Assembly (NCBI RefSeq): GCF_040537815.1
Contig: NZ_JBEWSZ010000001.1
Span: 124,001 to 188,000 of the forward strand
DNA from: Mesorhizobium shangrilense
GTDB lineage: Bacteria > Pseudomonadota > Alphaproteobacteria > Rhizobiales > Rhizobiaceae
Reading direction: 5' to 3'
DNA length: 64,000 nucleotides
This document shows positions 33,147-41,635 of the stretch, piece after piece. A program made the position numbers and the translations under genes. The notes beneath the pieces were generated by a model. That model was given only the letters and a program-made list of their open reading frames with translations. It had not been told where the DNA came from and did no database searches. Within the stretch, counting starts at the first letter, position 1; each line of letters opens with the position of its first letter.

Positions 33147-34052
33147 ATGACCATCAACCCCCATCTGCGCTCCGTCGTTGCCGTGCGCGCCACCGTTCCC
33201 GATGACGCCTTCACGGCCAGTGCGCTGGGCACGCGTCGGGAAGGCAGCGGCGTGGTCATCCGCGACAACGGGCTGGTGCTGACCATCGGTTATCTCATCA
33301 CCGAGGCCGAGGAGGTCTGGCTGACCGACCATAGCGGGCGCGTGGTGCCGGCGCATGCGCTGGCCTACGACCAGGAGTCAGGGTTCGGCCTGGTGCAGGC
33401 GCTGGCGCCGCTCGGCCTGCCGGCGGTGACCCTCGGCGACGCCGCCAAGGCCAAGGTCGGCGACGCGGTGGTGCTGACGGACGGTGTCGGCCAGTCCGTG
33501 CAGTCCCGCATCGTCACCAAGCAGGAATTCGCCGGCTATTGGGAATATCTGCTGGACGAGGCGATCTTCATCGCGCCGGCGCATCCGTCATGGGGTGGTG
33601 CCGCGCTGTTCGGGGAGGATGGCAAGCTGCTCGGCATCGGCTCGCTGCGCCTGCAGATGAGCCGCAATGGCGATGTCGCCGATATCAACATGGTGGTGCC
33701 CATCAACCTCCTGCCGCCCATCCTCGACGATCTCCTGACGCGCGGCCAGGTCGCCCGGCCGCCGCGCCCGTGGCTCGGCGCGCTTTCGGCCGAAAGCGAC
33801 GGCAAGGTGGTGGTGATGAGCGTCACCGAAGGCGGCCCCGCCGCCAAGGCCGGCCTGCGCCAGGGCGACGTCATCTCGGATGTGCGCGACGGCGAAGTCG
33901 ACGGCCTTGCCGATTTCTATCGCAAGCTGTGGGACAGCGGCCCGGCCGGCGCCGAAATCCCGATGCGCGTGGTGCGCGACGGCCGCGAAACCTGGCTGCG
34001 CGTCAAGTCGGCTGACCGGGCGAGTTTCCTGCGCAAGCCGCATCTGCAGTAG
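33147..34052 (+). CDS. HtrA-like protease fold plus PDZ, catalytic triad absent
   Basis: The 301-residue product starts MTINPHLRSVVAVRATVP. It has the Deg/HtrA layout: GSGVVIRDNGLVLTIGYLI at about 33-51, a chymotrypsin-like body, then a PDZ domain from about 215 (LGALSAESDGKVVVMSVTEG ... GLRQGDVISDV). All three catalytic positions seem changed: the His site reads TIGYL (Tyr where TN.H is expected), the Asp site reads ESGFGLV for DLAVL, and the Ser site reads HPSWGGAAL for GNSGGPL. No signal peptide is visible. It is probably a non-catalytic binding or chaperone-like protein. LysR gene 34070 follows 17 bp later. Confidence 0.85.
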   Translation: MTINPHLRSVVAVRATVPDDAFTASALGTRREGSGVVIRDNGLVLTIGYLITEAEEVWLTDHSGRVVPAHALAYDQESGFGLVQALAPLGLPAVTLGDAAKAKVGDAVVLTDGVGQSVQSRIVTKQEFAGYWEYLLDEAIFIAPAHPSWGGAALFGEDGKLLGIGSLRLQMSRNGDVADINMVVPINLLPPILDDLLTRGQVARPPRPWLGALSAESDGKVVVMSVTEGGPAAKAGLRQGDVISDVRDGEVDGLADFYRKLWDSGPAGAEIPMRVVRDGRETWLRVKSADRASFLRKPHLQ

Positions 34053-34069
34053 GCGGCAAGCGGCAGGGC

Positions 34070-35044
34070 ATGCATCCGAGACTGCTCAAGACATTTCTCG
34101 CGGTAGCGCGAAGCCGTAACATCACGCGCGCCGCGGAGGCGGTTCACCTCGCGCAATCGAGCGTCAGCGACCAGATCCAGTCGCTGGAGGCCGAGCTGGG
34201 TGCTGCTCTGTTCACGCGCTCGAAGGTGGGCCTGGAGCTGACACCGGCGGGCCAGGCCCTGAAGCCTTACGCCGAAGAGATGCTGATGCTGGCGGACGAG
34301 GCGCGGGCCGCCGTGCATGCAACAACCGGGCATACCAGCGGAGCGCTGGCCATCGGCGCGCTGGAAACGATCGCCTCGGCCAGGCTCGCGCCATGGCTGC
34401 CTGGGTTCCAGGCCGGCCATCCCGGCGTCACCGTGCGGATGAAGGTGGCCGACAGCGGCACGCTGCTGCGCCAGTTGGAAGATGGCGACATCGACGTCGC
34501 CTTCTGCTTTGGCCGCCGCGATGTCACGAATGGCGCCTCCGACGAGCGCCTGGCACGGCGCACCATCGCGGCCGAACCACTGGTGCTGGTCGCTTCTGCC
34601 GGGCAGGGCACCGCGCCATGCGATCTGGCCGCGCTTGCCGCGCGGCCATTCGTGGCGACGGAGCCCGGATGCATCTACCGGCACTTGTTCGACACCGCCT
34701 TTGCCGAGGCGGGTGTCGAAGCGCCAAGGCTTGCCGCGGAGGTCGGCAGCATCGGCGCGATTGCGCGGCTGGTGGCCGCCGGCGCTGGCTTGGGCCTGGT
34801 TCCACGCCTTGCCGTCAGCGACGCGCTGGCACGCGGCGAGCTCATCGAAATGCCATGGCCCGGCCCGATGCAGACGGCACCGCTGACGATGATCTGGCGG
34901 CGTCGGCGCGTCCAGCCGCCAGCGCTGCGACAATTGCTCGCCGCCGCCGGTGACACGCTGGCGCCGGCGACCTCGCGCGGCGAGACGGGTTCAGGACTTG
35001 AATCGGCGGATCATTCCAAGGCCTTGTTTCCAAACAATTCCTGA
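34070..35044 (+). CDS. LysR-family transcriptional regulator
   Basis: The 324-residue product starts with the LysR winged helix (MHPRLLKTFLAVARSRNITR ... AQSSVSDQIQSLEAELGAAL), followed by a periplasmic-binding-like effector domain (VTVRMKVADSGTLLRQLEDG; LGLVPRLAVSDALARGEL). It is 17 bp downstream of the HtrA-like gene on the same strand and convergent with an SDR gene. Effector unknown. Confidence 0.93.
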   Translation: MHPRLLKTFLAVARSRNITRAAEAVHLAQSSVSDQIQSLEAELGAALFTRSKVGLELTPAGQALKPYAEEMLMLADEARAAVHATTGHTSGALAIGALETIASARLAPWLPGFQAGHPGVTVRMKVADSGTLLRQLEDGDIDVAFCFGRRDVTNGASDERLARRTIAAEPLVLVASAGQGTAPCDLAALAARPFVATEPGCIYRHLFDTAFAEAGVEAPRLAAEVGSIGAIARLVAAGAGLGLVPRLAVSDALARGELIEMPWPGPMQTAPLTMIWRRRRVQPPALRQLLAAAGDTLAPATSRGETGSGLESADHSKALFPNNS

Positions 35045-35058
35045 CGGCAATTGGCCGG

Positions 35059-35787
35059 CTACACCAGACGGTGGCCACCCTCGACATGCAGCGTCGTTCC
35101 GGTGGTGAAACCGTTGCCCATCAGGAAGGCGATGGCGTCGGCGATGTCATCGGGCTGACCGATCCGTCCGACTGGCAACCGCTCGGCCATATCGGCCAAA
35201 GTCGCGTCCTTCCTGTCACCGGCCACCTGCGCCCAGATCGAGGTGTCGACCCAGCCCGGCGACACCGCGTTGACGCGGATCGGCGCCAGTTCGACCGCCA
35301 GCGCGCGCACCAACCCTTCAAGTGCCGCATTGACGGCGGCAACAACGGAGCCGCGCGCGGCGGGCCGGTAGGCGGCGATGCCGGAGACGAAGGTCATCGA
35401 GCCGGTCCCCGCAAGCTTCGGTGCGCCATGCTTGGCCAGCAGCAGCGGCCCGTAGAGCTTGCTCTCCACCACCCTTTGCGCCGCCTTCAGCTCCAGCGCC
35501 GGCAACAATTGATAGGCGCCCTCGATGTCGGCCGCCGTGCTGACGATATGGTCGAGGCCGCCGAGTTGCTGGAACAGGGCGGCGATCTGGTCTTCCCGCG
35601 TGATGTCGACGATGGCCATGTCCAGGCTGGCGGGATTGCCCAGCGTCTCGCGCGCCTGCCGCAGCTTGTCCTCGCCGCGTCCGGCGATGACGACCCGCGC
35701 ACCGGTTTCGAGACAGCGCCTTGCCAGTGCCAGGCCCATGCCGGAACCGCCGCCGACAACCAGGATTTTCGTGTTGGAGATGCTCAT
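35059..35787 (-). CDS. short-chain dehydrogenase/reductase
   Basis: The 242-residue product has a nucleotide-binding GGGSGMGLALARR motif, NAG-equivalent STAADIEGAY, and the catalytic region reading SGIAAYRPAARGSVVAAVNAAL. Here the usual Tyr-x-x-x-Lys is not clear (Tyr in AAYRP but no Lys four residues later), so activity may be altered or the alignment shifted. The end FTTGTTLHVEGGHRLV is standard for SDRs. Substrate unknown. Confidence 0.85.
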   Translation of the reverse strand: MSISNTKILVVGGGSGMGLALARRCLETGARVVIAGRGEDKLRQARETLGNPASLDMAIVDITREDQIAALFQQLGGLDHIVSTAADIEGAYQLLPALELKAAQRVVESKLYGPLLLAKHGAPKLAGTGSMTFVSGIAAYRPAARGSVVAAVNAALEGLVRALAVELAPIRVNAVSPGWVDTSIWAQVAGDRKDATLADMAERLPVGRIGQPDDIADAIAFLMGNGFTTGTTLHVEGGHRLV

Positions 35788-35890
35788 ATCCGCTCTGCCT
35801 TTGTTTCGATGGATAGGGAATTGGCAGCTGGCGGCGCCGCGTGGAAACGGAAGAAACCGATGGTGCTATCGGCATTGCCGATGGGCTGAG

Positions 35891-36052
35891 CGCCTCTCCT
35901 TCTCCCCTTGTTGTGGGAGAAGGTGGATCGGCGCGCAGCGCCGAGACGGTTGAGGGGTGCTGGAAGGAATGAGGCATTGGTGTTTTCTGGAACACCCCTC
36001 ATCCGACCTCGCTTCGCTAGGCCACCTTCTCCCACAAGGGAGAAGGGAAGGC
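35891..36052 (+). repeat. intergenic inverted repeat, third type
   Basis: The outer segments TTCTCCCCTTGTTGTGGGAG and CTTCTCCCACAAGGGAGAAG are inverted, and inside are ACGGTTGAGGGGTGCTGGA and AACACCCCTCATCCGACC, also complementary. It is related in plan, not in detail, to the RIME-like copies. It fills the gap between the SDR gene and the channel gene. Confidence 0.7.
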
Positions 36053-36206
36053 GCTTTACTACTCCCGCTCAGCACTCACCAATGAGATTCCCGTCGGCGG
36101 CGTGGAAACGTTCCGCGCCGACATCGCCGGTGGACGAACAGAGCTATGCTGGCTACCTTTCGCGCCGCGCCGCGATGATCTCGCGGCAATCGAGGAGTTT
36201 CGTGCC

Positions 36207-37313
36207 GTGAGGAGTGTGGTTTCGTGGACGGCGGCGCTCATTGTTGCCGCCTTCGTCGGCTTCTGGGCGAGCACTGCTGCTCTTGCCCAGTCCCAGCCTG
36301 CCCCGGATCTCCTGTCGAAGGAGATAGCGGTCGGCATCAAGGAAGCGCCGCCCTTCGCCTTCAAGCTGCAGGACGGAAGCTGGTCGGGGCTCAGCATCGA
36401 TCTCTGGCAGAAGATCGCCGGCCGGCTCGATCTGCGCTACCACTATGTCGAAGTGCCGACGGTGCGGGAGCAGATCGACGGCGTTGCCAGCGGCAAGTTC
36501 GATGTCGCCACGGCGGCGATCACAGTGACGGCCGATCGCGAAAAGACGGTCGATTTCACGCAACCCTTCTTCAGCACGGGCCTTGGCATTGCGACGCCGC
36601 TCAACAACCAGCCGACATGGCGGCCGGTGGTGCGTGCATTGACGTCCTTCGGCTTCCTCCAGGCGGTGCTGGCGCTGATCGTGATTTCGGTCGTCGTCGG
36701 CGTGCTGATCTGGCTGTTCGAGCGTCGCCACAACGAGGATTTCGGTGGCGGCGCCGCCAAGGGGCTGTTCTCCAGCATGTGGTGGTCGACCGTTGCGGCG
36801 ACGCAAGCCAGCACCGGCGATTTCGGCCCGCGCACCGTGCCGGGCCGTGTGCTGGCCGCGCTCTGGATGATGGGATCGATCATCGCCATTGCCGTGTTCA
36901 CCGCCGGCGTCACCTCGGTGCTGACGGTGACGCAGATGGAAGGGCTGGTGCAGGGCGAAAGCGATCTCGGCATGGTCAGGGTCGGCAATGTCGAGAATTC
37001 CTCGACCGTGGCCTATCTGGATTCGACGCATATCAACCACCAGGGTTTTGCCTCCGTCCAGGATGGCCTCGCGGCGCTCCGTGCCGGCAAGATCGATGCG
37101 CTGGTCCACGACAAGCCGCTGCTGGGCTGGCTGGTGCGGCAGAACTATGCGAGCAATTTGCAGGTTCTCGACGCGACGTTCGACCAGCAGCAATATGCCA
37201 TGGCGGTGCCGCTCGGCAGCCCTTTGCGCAAGCCTCTCGACGTCGCCCTGCTGCAGACCGTCGAAAGCGATTGGTGGAAGCAGGCCGTCTTCCAGTATCT
37301 GGGTGAAAAATAG
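36207..37313 (+). CDS. prokaryotic ionotropic glutamate-receptor-like channel
   Basis: The 368-residue product starts at a GTG (GGAG nine bases upstream) with a signal peptide (SVVSWTAALIVAAFVGFWAS ... ALA). It has a split periplasmic amino-acid-binding domain (VGIKEAPPFAFKLQDGSWSG; TADREKTVDFTQPFFSTGL; SALR-like DGLAALRAGKIDALVHDKPL). Between the halves lie TM1 (LQAVLALIVISVVVGVLIWL), a re-entrant pore loop (SSMWWSTVAATQASTGDFG) and TM2 (VLAALWMMGSIIAIAVFTAG). This is the GluR0 plan, an extracellular ligand gating an ion pore. The potassium filter TVGYGD is not present; the loop reads ASTGDFG. Confidence 0.85.
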   Translation: MRSVVSWTAALIVAAFVGFWASTAALAQSQPAPDLLSKEIAVGIKEAPPFAFKLQDGSWSGLSIDLWQKIAGRLDLRYHYVEVPTVREQIDGVASGKFDVATAAITVTADREKTVDFTQPFFSTGLGIATPLNNQPTWRPVVRALTSFGFLQAVLALIVISVVVGVLIWLFERRHNEDFGGGAAKGLFSSMWWSTVAATQASTGDFGPRTVPGRVLAALWMMGSIIAIAVFTAGVTSVLTVTQMEGLVQGESDLGMVRVGNVENSSTVAYLDSTHINHQGFASVQDGLAALRAGKIDALVHDKPLLGWLVRQNYASNLQVLDATFDQQQYAMAVPLGSPLRKPLDVALLQTVESDWWKQAVFQYLGEK

Positions 37314-37462
37314 CCGCCGCCCGCGCCAATCCGTCAAACACGAAAAGCCGCGCTTGCTTTCGCAAGGCGGCCTTTCGCGGGAGGAGGTCAGGGATGCCTG
37401 AGTTCCAACCCGAAAACCGGGAACGGGTCTTCAGTAAAGCTCAGGCGATAGAGGGAGAGTGA

Positions 37463-37798
37463 TCAGGCCTTGGTTGCCTTGCGGACGTGGTGCTTGCGGT
37501 GATGATGCTTGCGGACGTGGTGCTTGTGGTTGTGGTGCTTCTTGACGTGATGCCTGTTGTGGTGGTGATGACGGTGATGCTTGCGCACATGGTGGCGGTG
37601 GTGCTTGCGGACCCGCTTGTGGGCGGGAGCCTTGGCGGGCGCCTGCGTTGCAGCAGCCGGGGTGGTGGTCGTCGTGGTCGCGGCCGGGGCGGTCGTGGCC
37701 GGAGCGGTGGTGGTCGTCTGGGCGTTGGCGTCGACGACCGGCATCGAGAAGGCAAGGGCGAGGGCCAGGCCGAGGGCGGAGAGGATGGACTTGTTCAC
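37463..37798 (-). CDS. secreted histidine-rich protein
   Basis: The product of about 111 residues from a GTG at 37798 (an ATG three codons upstream is an alternative) has a signal peptide like that of the protein at 22895 (NKSILSALGLALALAFSMPV ... ANA), a Thr/Ala/Pro linker, and then a long run of His, Lys and Arg (RKHHRHHVRKHHRHHHH and more). It could bind metal ions or act as a cationic surface protein. It is preceded on the same strand by the gene at 37836. Confidence 0.8.
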   Translation of the reverse strand: MNKSILSALGLALALAFSMPVVDANAQTTTTAPATTAPAATTTTTTPAAATQAPAKAPAHKRVRKHHRHHVRKHHRHHHHNRHHVKKHHNHKHHVRKHHHRKHHVRKATKA

Positions 37799-37835
37799 TG
37801 TGATCATTCCTTGTTTCAAATGATGATTGAGAGCT

Positions 37836-38129
37836 TCACTGGCCTTGGTCGTCCGGTGTCACTCCAAGAAGCTTCAGGGCGTTGGCGAGGGTCCGGATGC
37901 CTTGTGCCTGCTTATGGTCGGCACAAAACTGGGATGCGCGCCGCTGAAGCGCCGTTGCCTGCGCGGCCTGCGTCGCGTTGGCTTTGGTTTCGAGGGCCTC
38001 GTCGAGTTGAAGACTGAGCCTGTCGCAATGTTCGCTCCGGGTGATGGCCGCCTGCGCGGGCTGTCCGACAGCAAGCATGGCGAACGACATGCCAAGCAGA
38101 GCACCCATCCATCCATACGATCGTTGCAT
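37836..38129 (-). CDS. small secreted helical protein, 97 aa
   Basis: The ATG at 38129 gives a signal peptide (MQRSYGWMGALLGMSFAMLA ... AQA). The mature part (ITRSEHCDRLSLQLDEALETK ... ALQRRASQFCADHKQAQGIR) has two Cys and is all-helical. It lies 37 bp upstream of the His-rich gene on the same strand and probably shares its transcript. Function unknown. Confidence 0.7.
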   Translation of the reverse strand: MQRSYGWMGALLGMSFAMLAVGQPAQAAITRSEHCDRLSLQLDEALETKANATQAAQATALQRRASQFCADHKQAQGIRTLANALKLLGVTPDDQGQ

Positions 38130-38440
38130 TGTCAGCCATCGCCCCGTCTGCTTTCGCGGCAACCGGTATCTCCGGCGCCCACGGATAGGGTTATGACAGC
38201 GGATTCTTTCGCCAGTTTTTCTCGAATATTGAATCTTGTTTCTGGATTGTTTCCCGGGGGGCCAGGATGCGATCCAACATAGGGTCGCGGCACGTTGGCT
38301 GGCAGCCAGCAACCGGCCAGCGGCAGACAGGGTCTCATGGACGACATCGCCAGTAAGAGGAGGTCGAGCGCTGGCTCGGCCCCTCAAGAACTCCCGGTGC
38401 CCTTCGCGGAAGCGCGTCCGTCTATCGATAGACAGGATGT
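38130..38440. other. 311-bp gap with no supported gene
   Basis: This region lies between two minus-strand genes. I see no repeat, hairpin or coding signal that stands out; it probably contains the promoter of the 38129 gene. Confidence 0.4.
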
Positions 38441-39466
38441 TCAATCGCCGGGGGCGTCGTACTCGGCGTCCACCGTCGCATAGTGGCGCACGACCCAGGA
38501 CCGGAACAGCGCGACAGCGGGATCGACCATGTCGTCGGGATGGACGGTAAGATAGTAGCCGAAGCCGGTGGGGCTGGTCGTCTCAGGGAAGGGCGTGACA
38601 AGGCGGCCGTCGGCAAGCTCGGCGGCGAACATGTCGGGATCGACCAGCGTGACCCCGCCGCCGGCGATGGCATGTTGCACGGCAAGCGCCTCGGTTTCGA
38701 AGGCAAGGCCACGCGTGGCGCCGAGATCGATGCCGCAATGGCGAGCGTGGATCGACCAGAAGACGTCGAAGGGCTCACCCTCCAGCTTGACGTGCAGCAG
38801 TTCGTTGGTGCGCAGGAAATCATAGAGCCCGAGCCCCTGCGCCCGCGCGGCAATCTGGGGCGCGCAGGCCGGCGTCTGGTTGATCATCCAGAGCGGGTCA
38901 CGGATGGCGTCGCCAACGTGAGGACGGTCGAAAACGACCGCGATGTCCACGCTGCGTCCTGCCGGCAGCCCGATGCCGTTGCTGCTCGATATGTCGATCG
39001 GCACGTCGGGAAAGGCGCGGCGGAACTCGGCGATCAGGGACAGCCCCGCGACATGCAGGAAGGTCGGCGGCATGTGAACCTTGAGGATGCGGCCGCTAGG
39101 TCCGGGCTCGCGCCGCAGCATTTTCAGCGTTTCTTCCATGCGGTCGAAGGAGCCCGTCACCACCGGCAGCAGGGCAGCGCCGGCCGCGGTCAGCGACATG
39201 CCTTGCGCACGTCGTTCCAGCAGCCGGCAGCCGAGATAGTCCTCTAGCCGCCCGACATGCCGGCTGAGCGCACTCTGCGAAATATGCAGCGCCGCGGCCG
39301 CGCCGGTGAAGCTCAGCCGTGCGCCAACCGCCTCGAACGCGCGCAGCGCGTTCAGCGGCAACCAGACCCGGCCGCTTTTCGGATCACCAGTGCACTCGGC
39401 GGCAGCCAAGGTGCCGGCCGCATCGGCGGGAGGAAGCGCCGAACCCTTGCTTCCCTTGTTACCCAT
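38441..39466 (-). CDS. LysR-family regulator, GcvA-like
   Basis: The 341-residue product starts at 39466 (MGNKGSKGSALPPADAAGTL). The winged helix is LPLNALRAFEAVGARLSFTG ... SALSRHVGRLEDYLGCRLL, followed by the GcvA-type effector domain (LLPVVTGSFDRMEETLKMLR). It is divergent from the Rieske oxygenase gene with about 107 bp between starts, so it most likely regulates that gene. Confidence 0.92.
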   Translation of the reverse strand: MGNKGSKGSALPPADAAGTLAAAECTGDPKSGRVWLPLNALRAFEAVGARLSFTGAAAALHISQSALSRHVGRLEDYLGCRLLERRAQGMSLTAAGAALLPVVTGSFDRMEETLKMLRREPGPSGRILKVHMPPTFLHVAGLSLIAEFRRAFPDVPIDISSSNGIGLPAGRSVDIAVVFDRPHVGDAIRDPLWMINQTPACAPQIAARAQGLGLYDFLRTNELLHVKLEGEPFDVFWSIHARHCGIDLGATRGLAFETEALAVQHAIAGGGVTLVDPDMFAAELADGRLVTPFPETTSPTGFGYYLTVHPDDMVDPAVALFRSWVVRHYATVDAEYDAPGD

Positions 39467-39573
39467 TATCCGTCTCCGCCTCGCTGTTTGCCCGCATTCG
39501 ATAGGGCTATCTAAAAACGCAATTTGAACAGTTCCAGCCTGGATGCGAAGGTGACCCAAAGGGGAAAATAGCC

Positions 39574-40908
39574 ATGCTCGATCTGGAGAGAATCCGCGAC
39601 CTCGTCAACCAGCGACGGCCCGGTCATACGCTGCCGCAGGAACTCTATAACAGTCCCGAGGCGTTCAAGTTCGATCTCGACGCCATTTTCGGCCAGTCGT
39701 GGATCCTGGCGGGATTCACCTGCGAAATCCCGCGGCCGCGAGGCTATCTCGCCGTCACCATTGGCGGCTCCCCGGTGGTGATCACGCGCGACGGCGAGGG
39801 CGTCTATCGCGCCTTCCACAATTCCTGCCGTCACCGCGGTGCGCAGGTTTGCGCCGACGGGTCGGGCGGACGGGCGCGCCTCACCTGTCCCTATCACCAG
39901 TGGGTCTATGATCTCGACGGCAGGCTGGTCCATGCCCGCATGCCGGAAACCTTCGATCGGGCCGAGCACGGGCTGCGGCCAGTGCATCTTGAGAATGTGG
40001 CCGGCGCGCTGTTCGTCTGTCTCGCCGAGACGCCGCCTTCCTTCGCGCGCTTCCGCGCCGATCTCGAGCCGTTGCTTGCCCCGCACAGGCTGGAGGAGGC
40101 CAAGATCGCCTTCCAGAACACGCTGGTCGAGCGCGGCAACTGGAAGCTTGTGATGGAGAATGCGCGGGAGTGCTACCATTGCGGGGTCGGCCATCCCGAA
40201 CTGTGCCTGACCTTCCCCATCGGGGTCAGCGCCGATGGGCATTTCGCGCTCGCGCCGGATTCGCACTATGCGGCCTTCGCCGCCCGGGTCGAAGAAGCCG
40301 GGCTCGGCATAGGCCCCTTCGCCGGTCCATGGTGGCAGGTCGAGCGCTTTCCGCTCAACAAGGGGCATGTCGGGCTCACCATCGACGGCGCGCTTGCCTG
40401 CCGGAAGCTGATGGTCGAGGGCGCCGGCGACATCGGCTCGCTGCGCTGGGCCATCGAGCCGCACAGTTTCTGCCATTCGACCGCCGATACCACGGTCTAT
40501 TTCAGCGCCATGCCGACCGCGGCGGGAGAGACGGTGGTGACCTGCAAATGGCTCGTCCACAAGGACGCGGTCGAGGGCGTCGACTACGACGTCGAGCATC
40601 TCACCGCCTTGTGGAACGTCACCAATCTCCAGGACCGGGACCTGGTGGAGGTCAATCAGCGTGGCGTGAACTCGGTGGGGTATGTACCCGGGCCCTACAG
40701 CCTGCCCGACGAAGCCTATGTCCTGGCCTTCGCCGACTGGTATTGCGACAAGGCCATGGACTATATCGCGGCGCGCACGGGCGTGGACGCAAGGCCAATC
40801 GAACTGCGCGGCGTGATCTCCGGCGCCGTCGTGAGCAACCTCACGCCGGCCGGGGAATTGCAGGCAAGCCCGGGTCGGGCTCCGCTTGCAACTACTAGAC
40901 CGGATTGA
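39574..40908 (+). CDS. Rieske 2Fe-2S aromatic-ring/betaine-type oxygenase, alpha subunit
   Basis: The 444-residue product has the Rieske cluster ligands C85-x-H87 (CRHRG) and C105-x2-H108 (CPYHQW), and the mononuclear iron region NARECYHCGVGHPEL. The length and 'CYHC..GHPE' form are those of the GbcA/stachydrine-demethylase group and similar single-component terminal oxygenases that need a separate reductase, which is not in the window. The start ATG at 39574 has a GGGGA site. The divergent LysR gene likely controls it. Substrate not determined. Confidence 0.92.
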   Translation: MLDLERIRDLVNQRRPGHTLPQELYNSPEAFKFDLDAIFGQSWILAGFTCEIPRPRGYLAVTIGGSPVVITRDGEGVYRAFHNSCRHRGAQVCADGSGGRARLTCPYHQWVYDLDGRLVHARMPETFDRAEHGLRPVHLENVAGALFVCLAETPPSFARFRADLEPLLAPHRLEEAKIAFQNTLVERGNWKLVMENARECYHCGVGHPELCLTFPIGVSADGHFALAPDSHYAAFAARVEEAGLGIGPFAGPWWQVERFPLNKGHVGLTIDGALACRKLMVEGAGDIGSLRWAIEPHSFCHSTADTTVYFSAMPTAAGETVVTCKWLVHKDAVEGVDYDVEHLTALWNVTNLQDRDLVEVNQRGVNSVGYVPGPYSLPDEAYVLAFADWYCDKAMDYIAARTGVDARPIELRGVISGAVVSNLTPAGELQASPGRAPLATTRPD

Positions 40909-41548
40909 CGCCGCTGGCATCATCGCGGCGCCGGGCCTTTGGACCCGCAAGCGCCAGCACGCCCGCCGTGAGCAGCAGCGCCAGCATGGCGAAAGTGACC
41001 AGGCTGGGAACGTGGAAGAAAATGCCGCTCCAGCCGGGCGAGATCACGTTCGCGGTGTTGAAGGCTTCGCCGCTGAACCGGCACATCACGAACGATGCCT
41101 GGTTGCGGACCATGTCGGCGTCGATGTCGGAGATCAGTGCGTCGACGGCCTGCTTCTGGTCACCCATCTCCCGCATGTAGACCAGCAGCGCCTGCGCCGC
41201 CGACAGATAGGCATGGCTGCATTCGTTGAAGGGGCTTTCCTCGTCGCGCAGGCTGCCGGGCACCAGGCCCCACAGGCAGTAGCTGTACTGGATGTTGCCG
41301 TAGTTCATCAGCCGCCGGAACGTCAGGTCGGTCCGTTGCTGGCGCGCGGCAAGGTCGAGGATCCTGCCGCGATAGTCATGGATGACAGCCATCTGGCCGT
41401 GGGTGAGGCTGGGTATCGCAATGCCGCTGGTCGGTCCGCCGACGCTGCCGCCATGGGCGGCGGCGGGAGCGGCAAAAGCGAAAAGCAGAACGGCGCCCAC
41501 GAGGGACGCCGCCGCAAGGCGCATTGAACGGTTAATGCGCCGAAGCAT
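40895..41548 (-). CDS. signal-peptide and membrane-anchored protein downstream of cbtA
   Basis: The 217-residue product from 41548 (MLRRINRSMRLAAASLVGAV; a start eight codons later is possible) has a signal peptide ending APAAAHG and a C-terminal membrane helix (LVTFAMLALLLTAGVLALAG). The middle is helical with four Cys (SYCLWG, NECSHAY, VMCRFSG) and several His. It is the third gene in the minus-strand row behind the cobalamin riboswitch, cbtB and cbtA, so a role in cobalt or cobalamin handling is an inference. Its 3' end overlaps the convergent Rieske gene by 14 bp. Confidence 0.7.
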   Translation of the reverse strand: MLRRINRSMRLAAASLVGAVLLFAFAAPAAAHGGSVGGPTSGIAIPSLTHGQMAVIHDYRGRILDLAARQQRTDLTFRRLMNYGNIQYSYCLWGLVPGSLRDEESPFNECSHAYLSAAQALLVYMREMGDQKQAVDALISDIDADMVRNQASFVMCRFSGEAFNTANVISPGWSGIFFHVPSLVTFAMLALLLTAGVLALAGPKARRRDDASGVNPV

Positions 41549-41550
41549 TG

Positions 41551-41635
41551 CTAAAGCGCGACGCGCTTTAGTTTTTTGTTTTTGTGCATGTCGTTCTCCC
41601 AAAACCGGAGCCACTTTTGGGCGACATGCATTAGC
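41551..41635 (+). repeat. rhizobial repeat with perfect hairpin and T-run
   Basis: CTAAAGCGCG and CGCGCTTTAG form a perfect stem at 41551-41571, followed by GTTTTTTGTTTTT. The stretch ends with GCATGTCGTTCTCCCAAAAC ... TTTTGGGCGACATGC, a second inverted pair. This unit recurs between genes in Mesorhizobium from memory. It lies between cbtA and the gene at 40895 and might weaken read-through. Confidence 0.65.
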
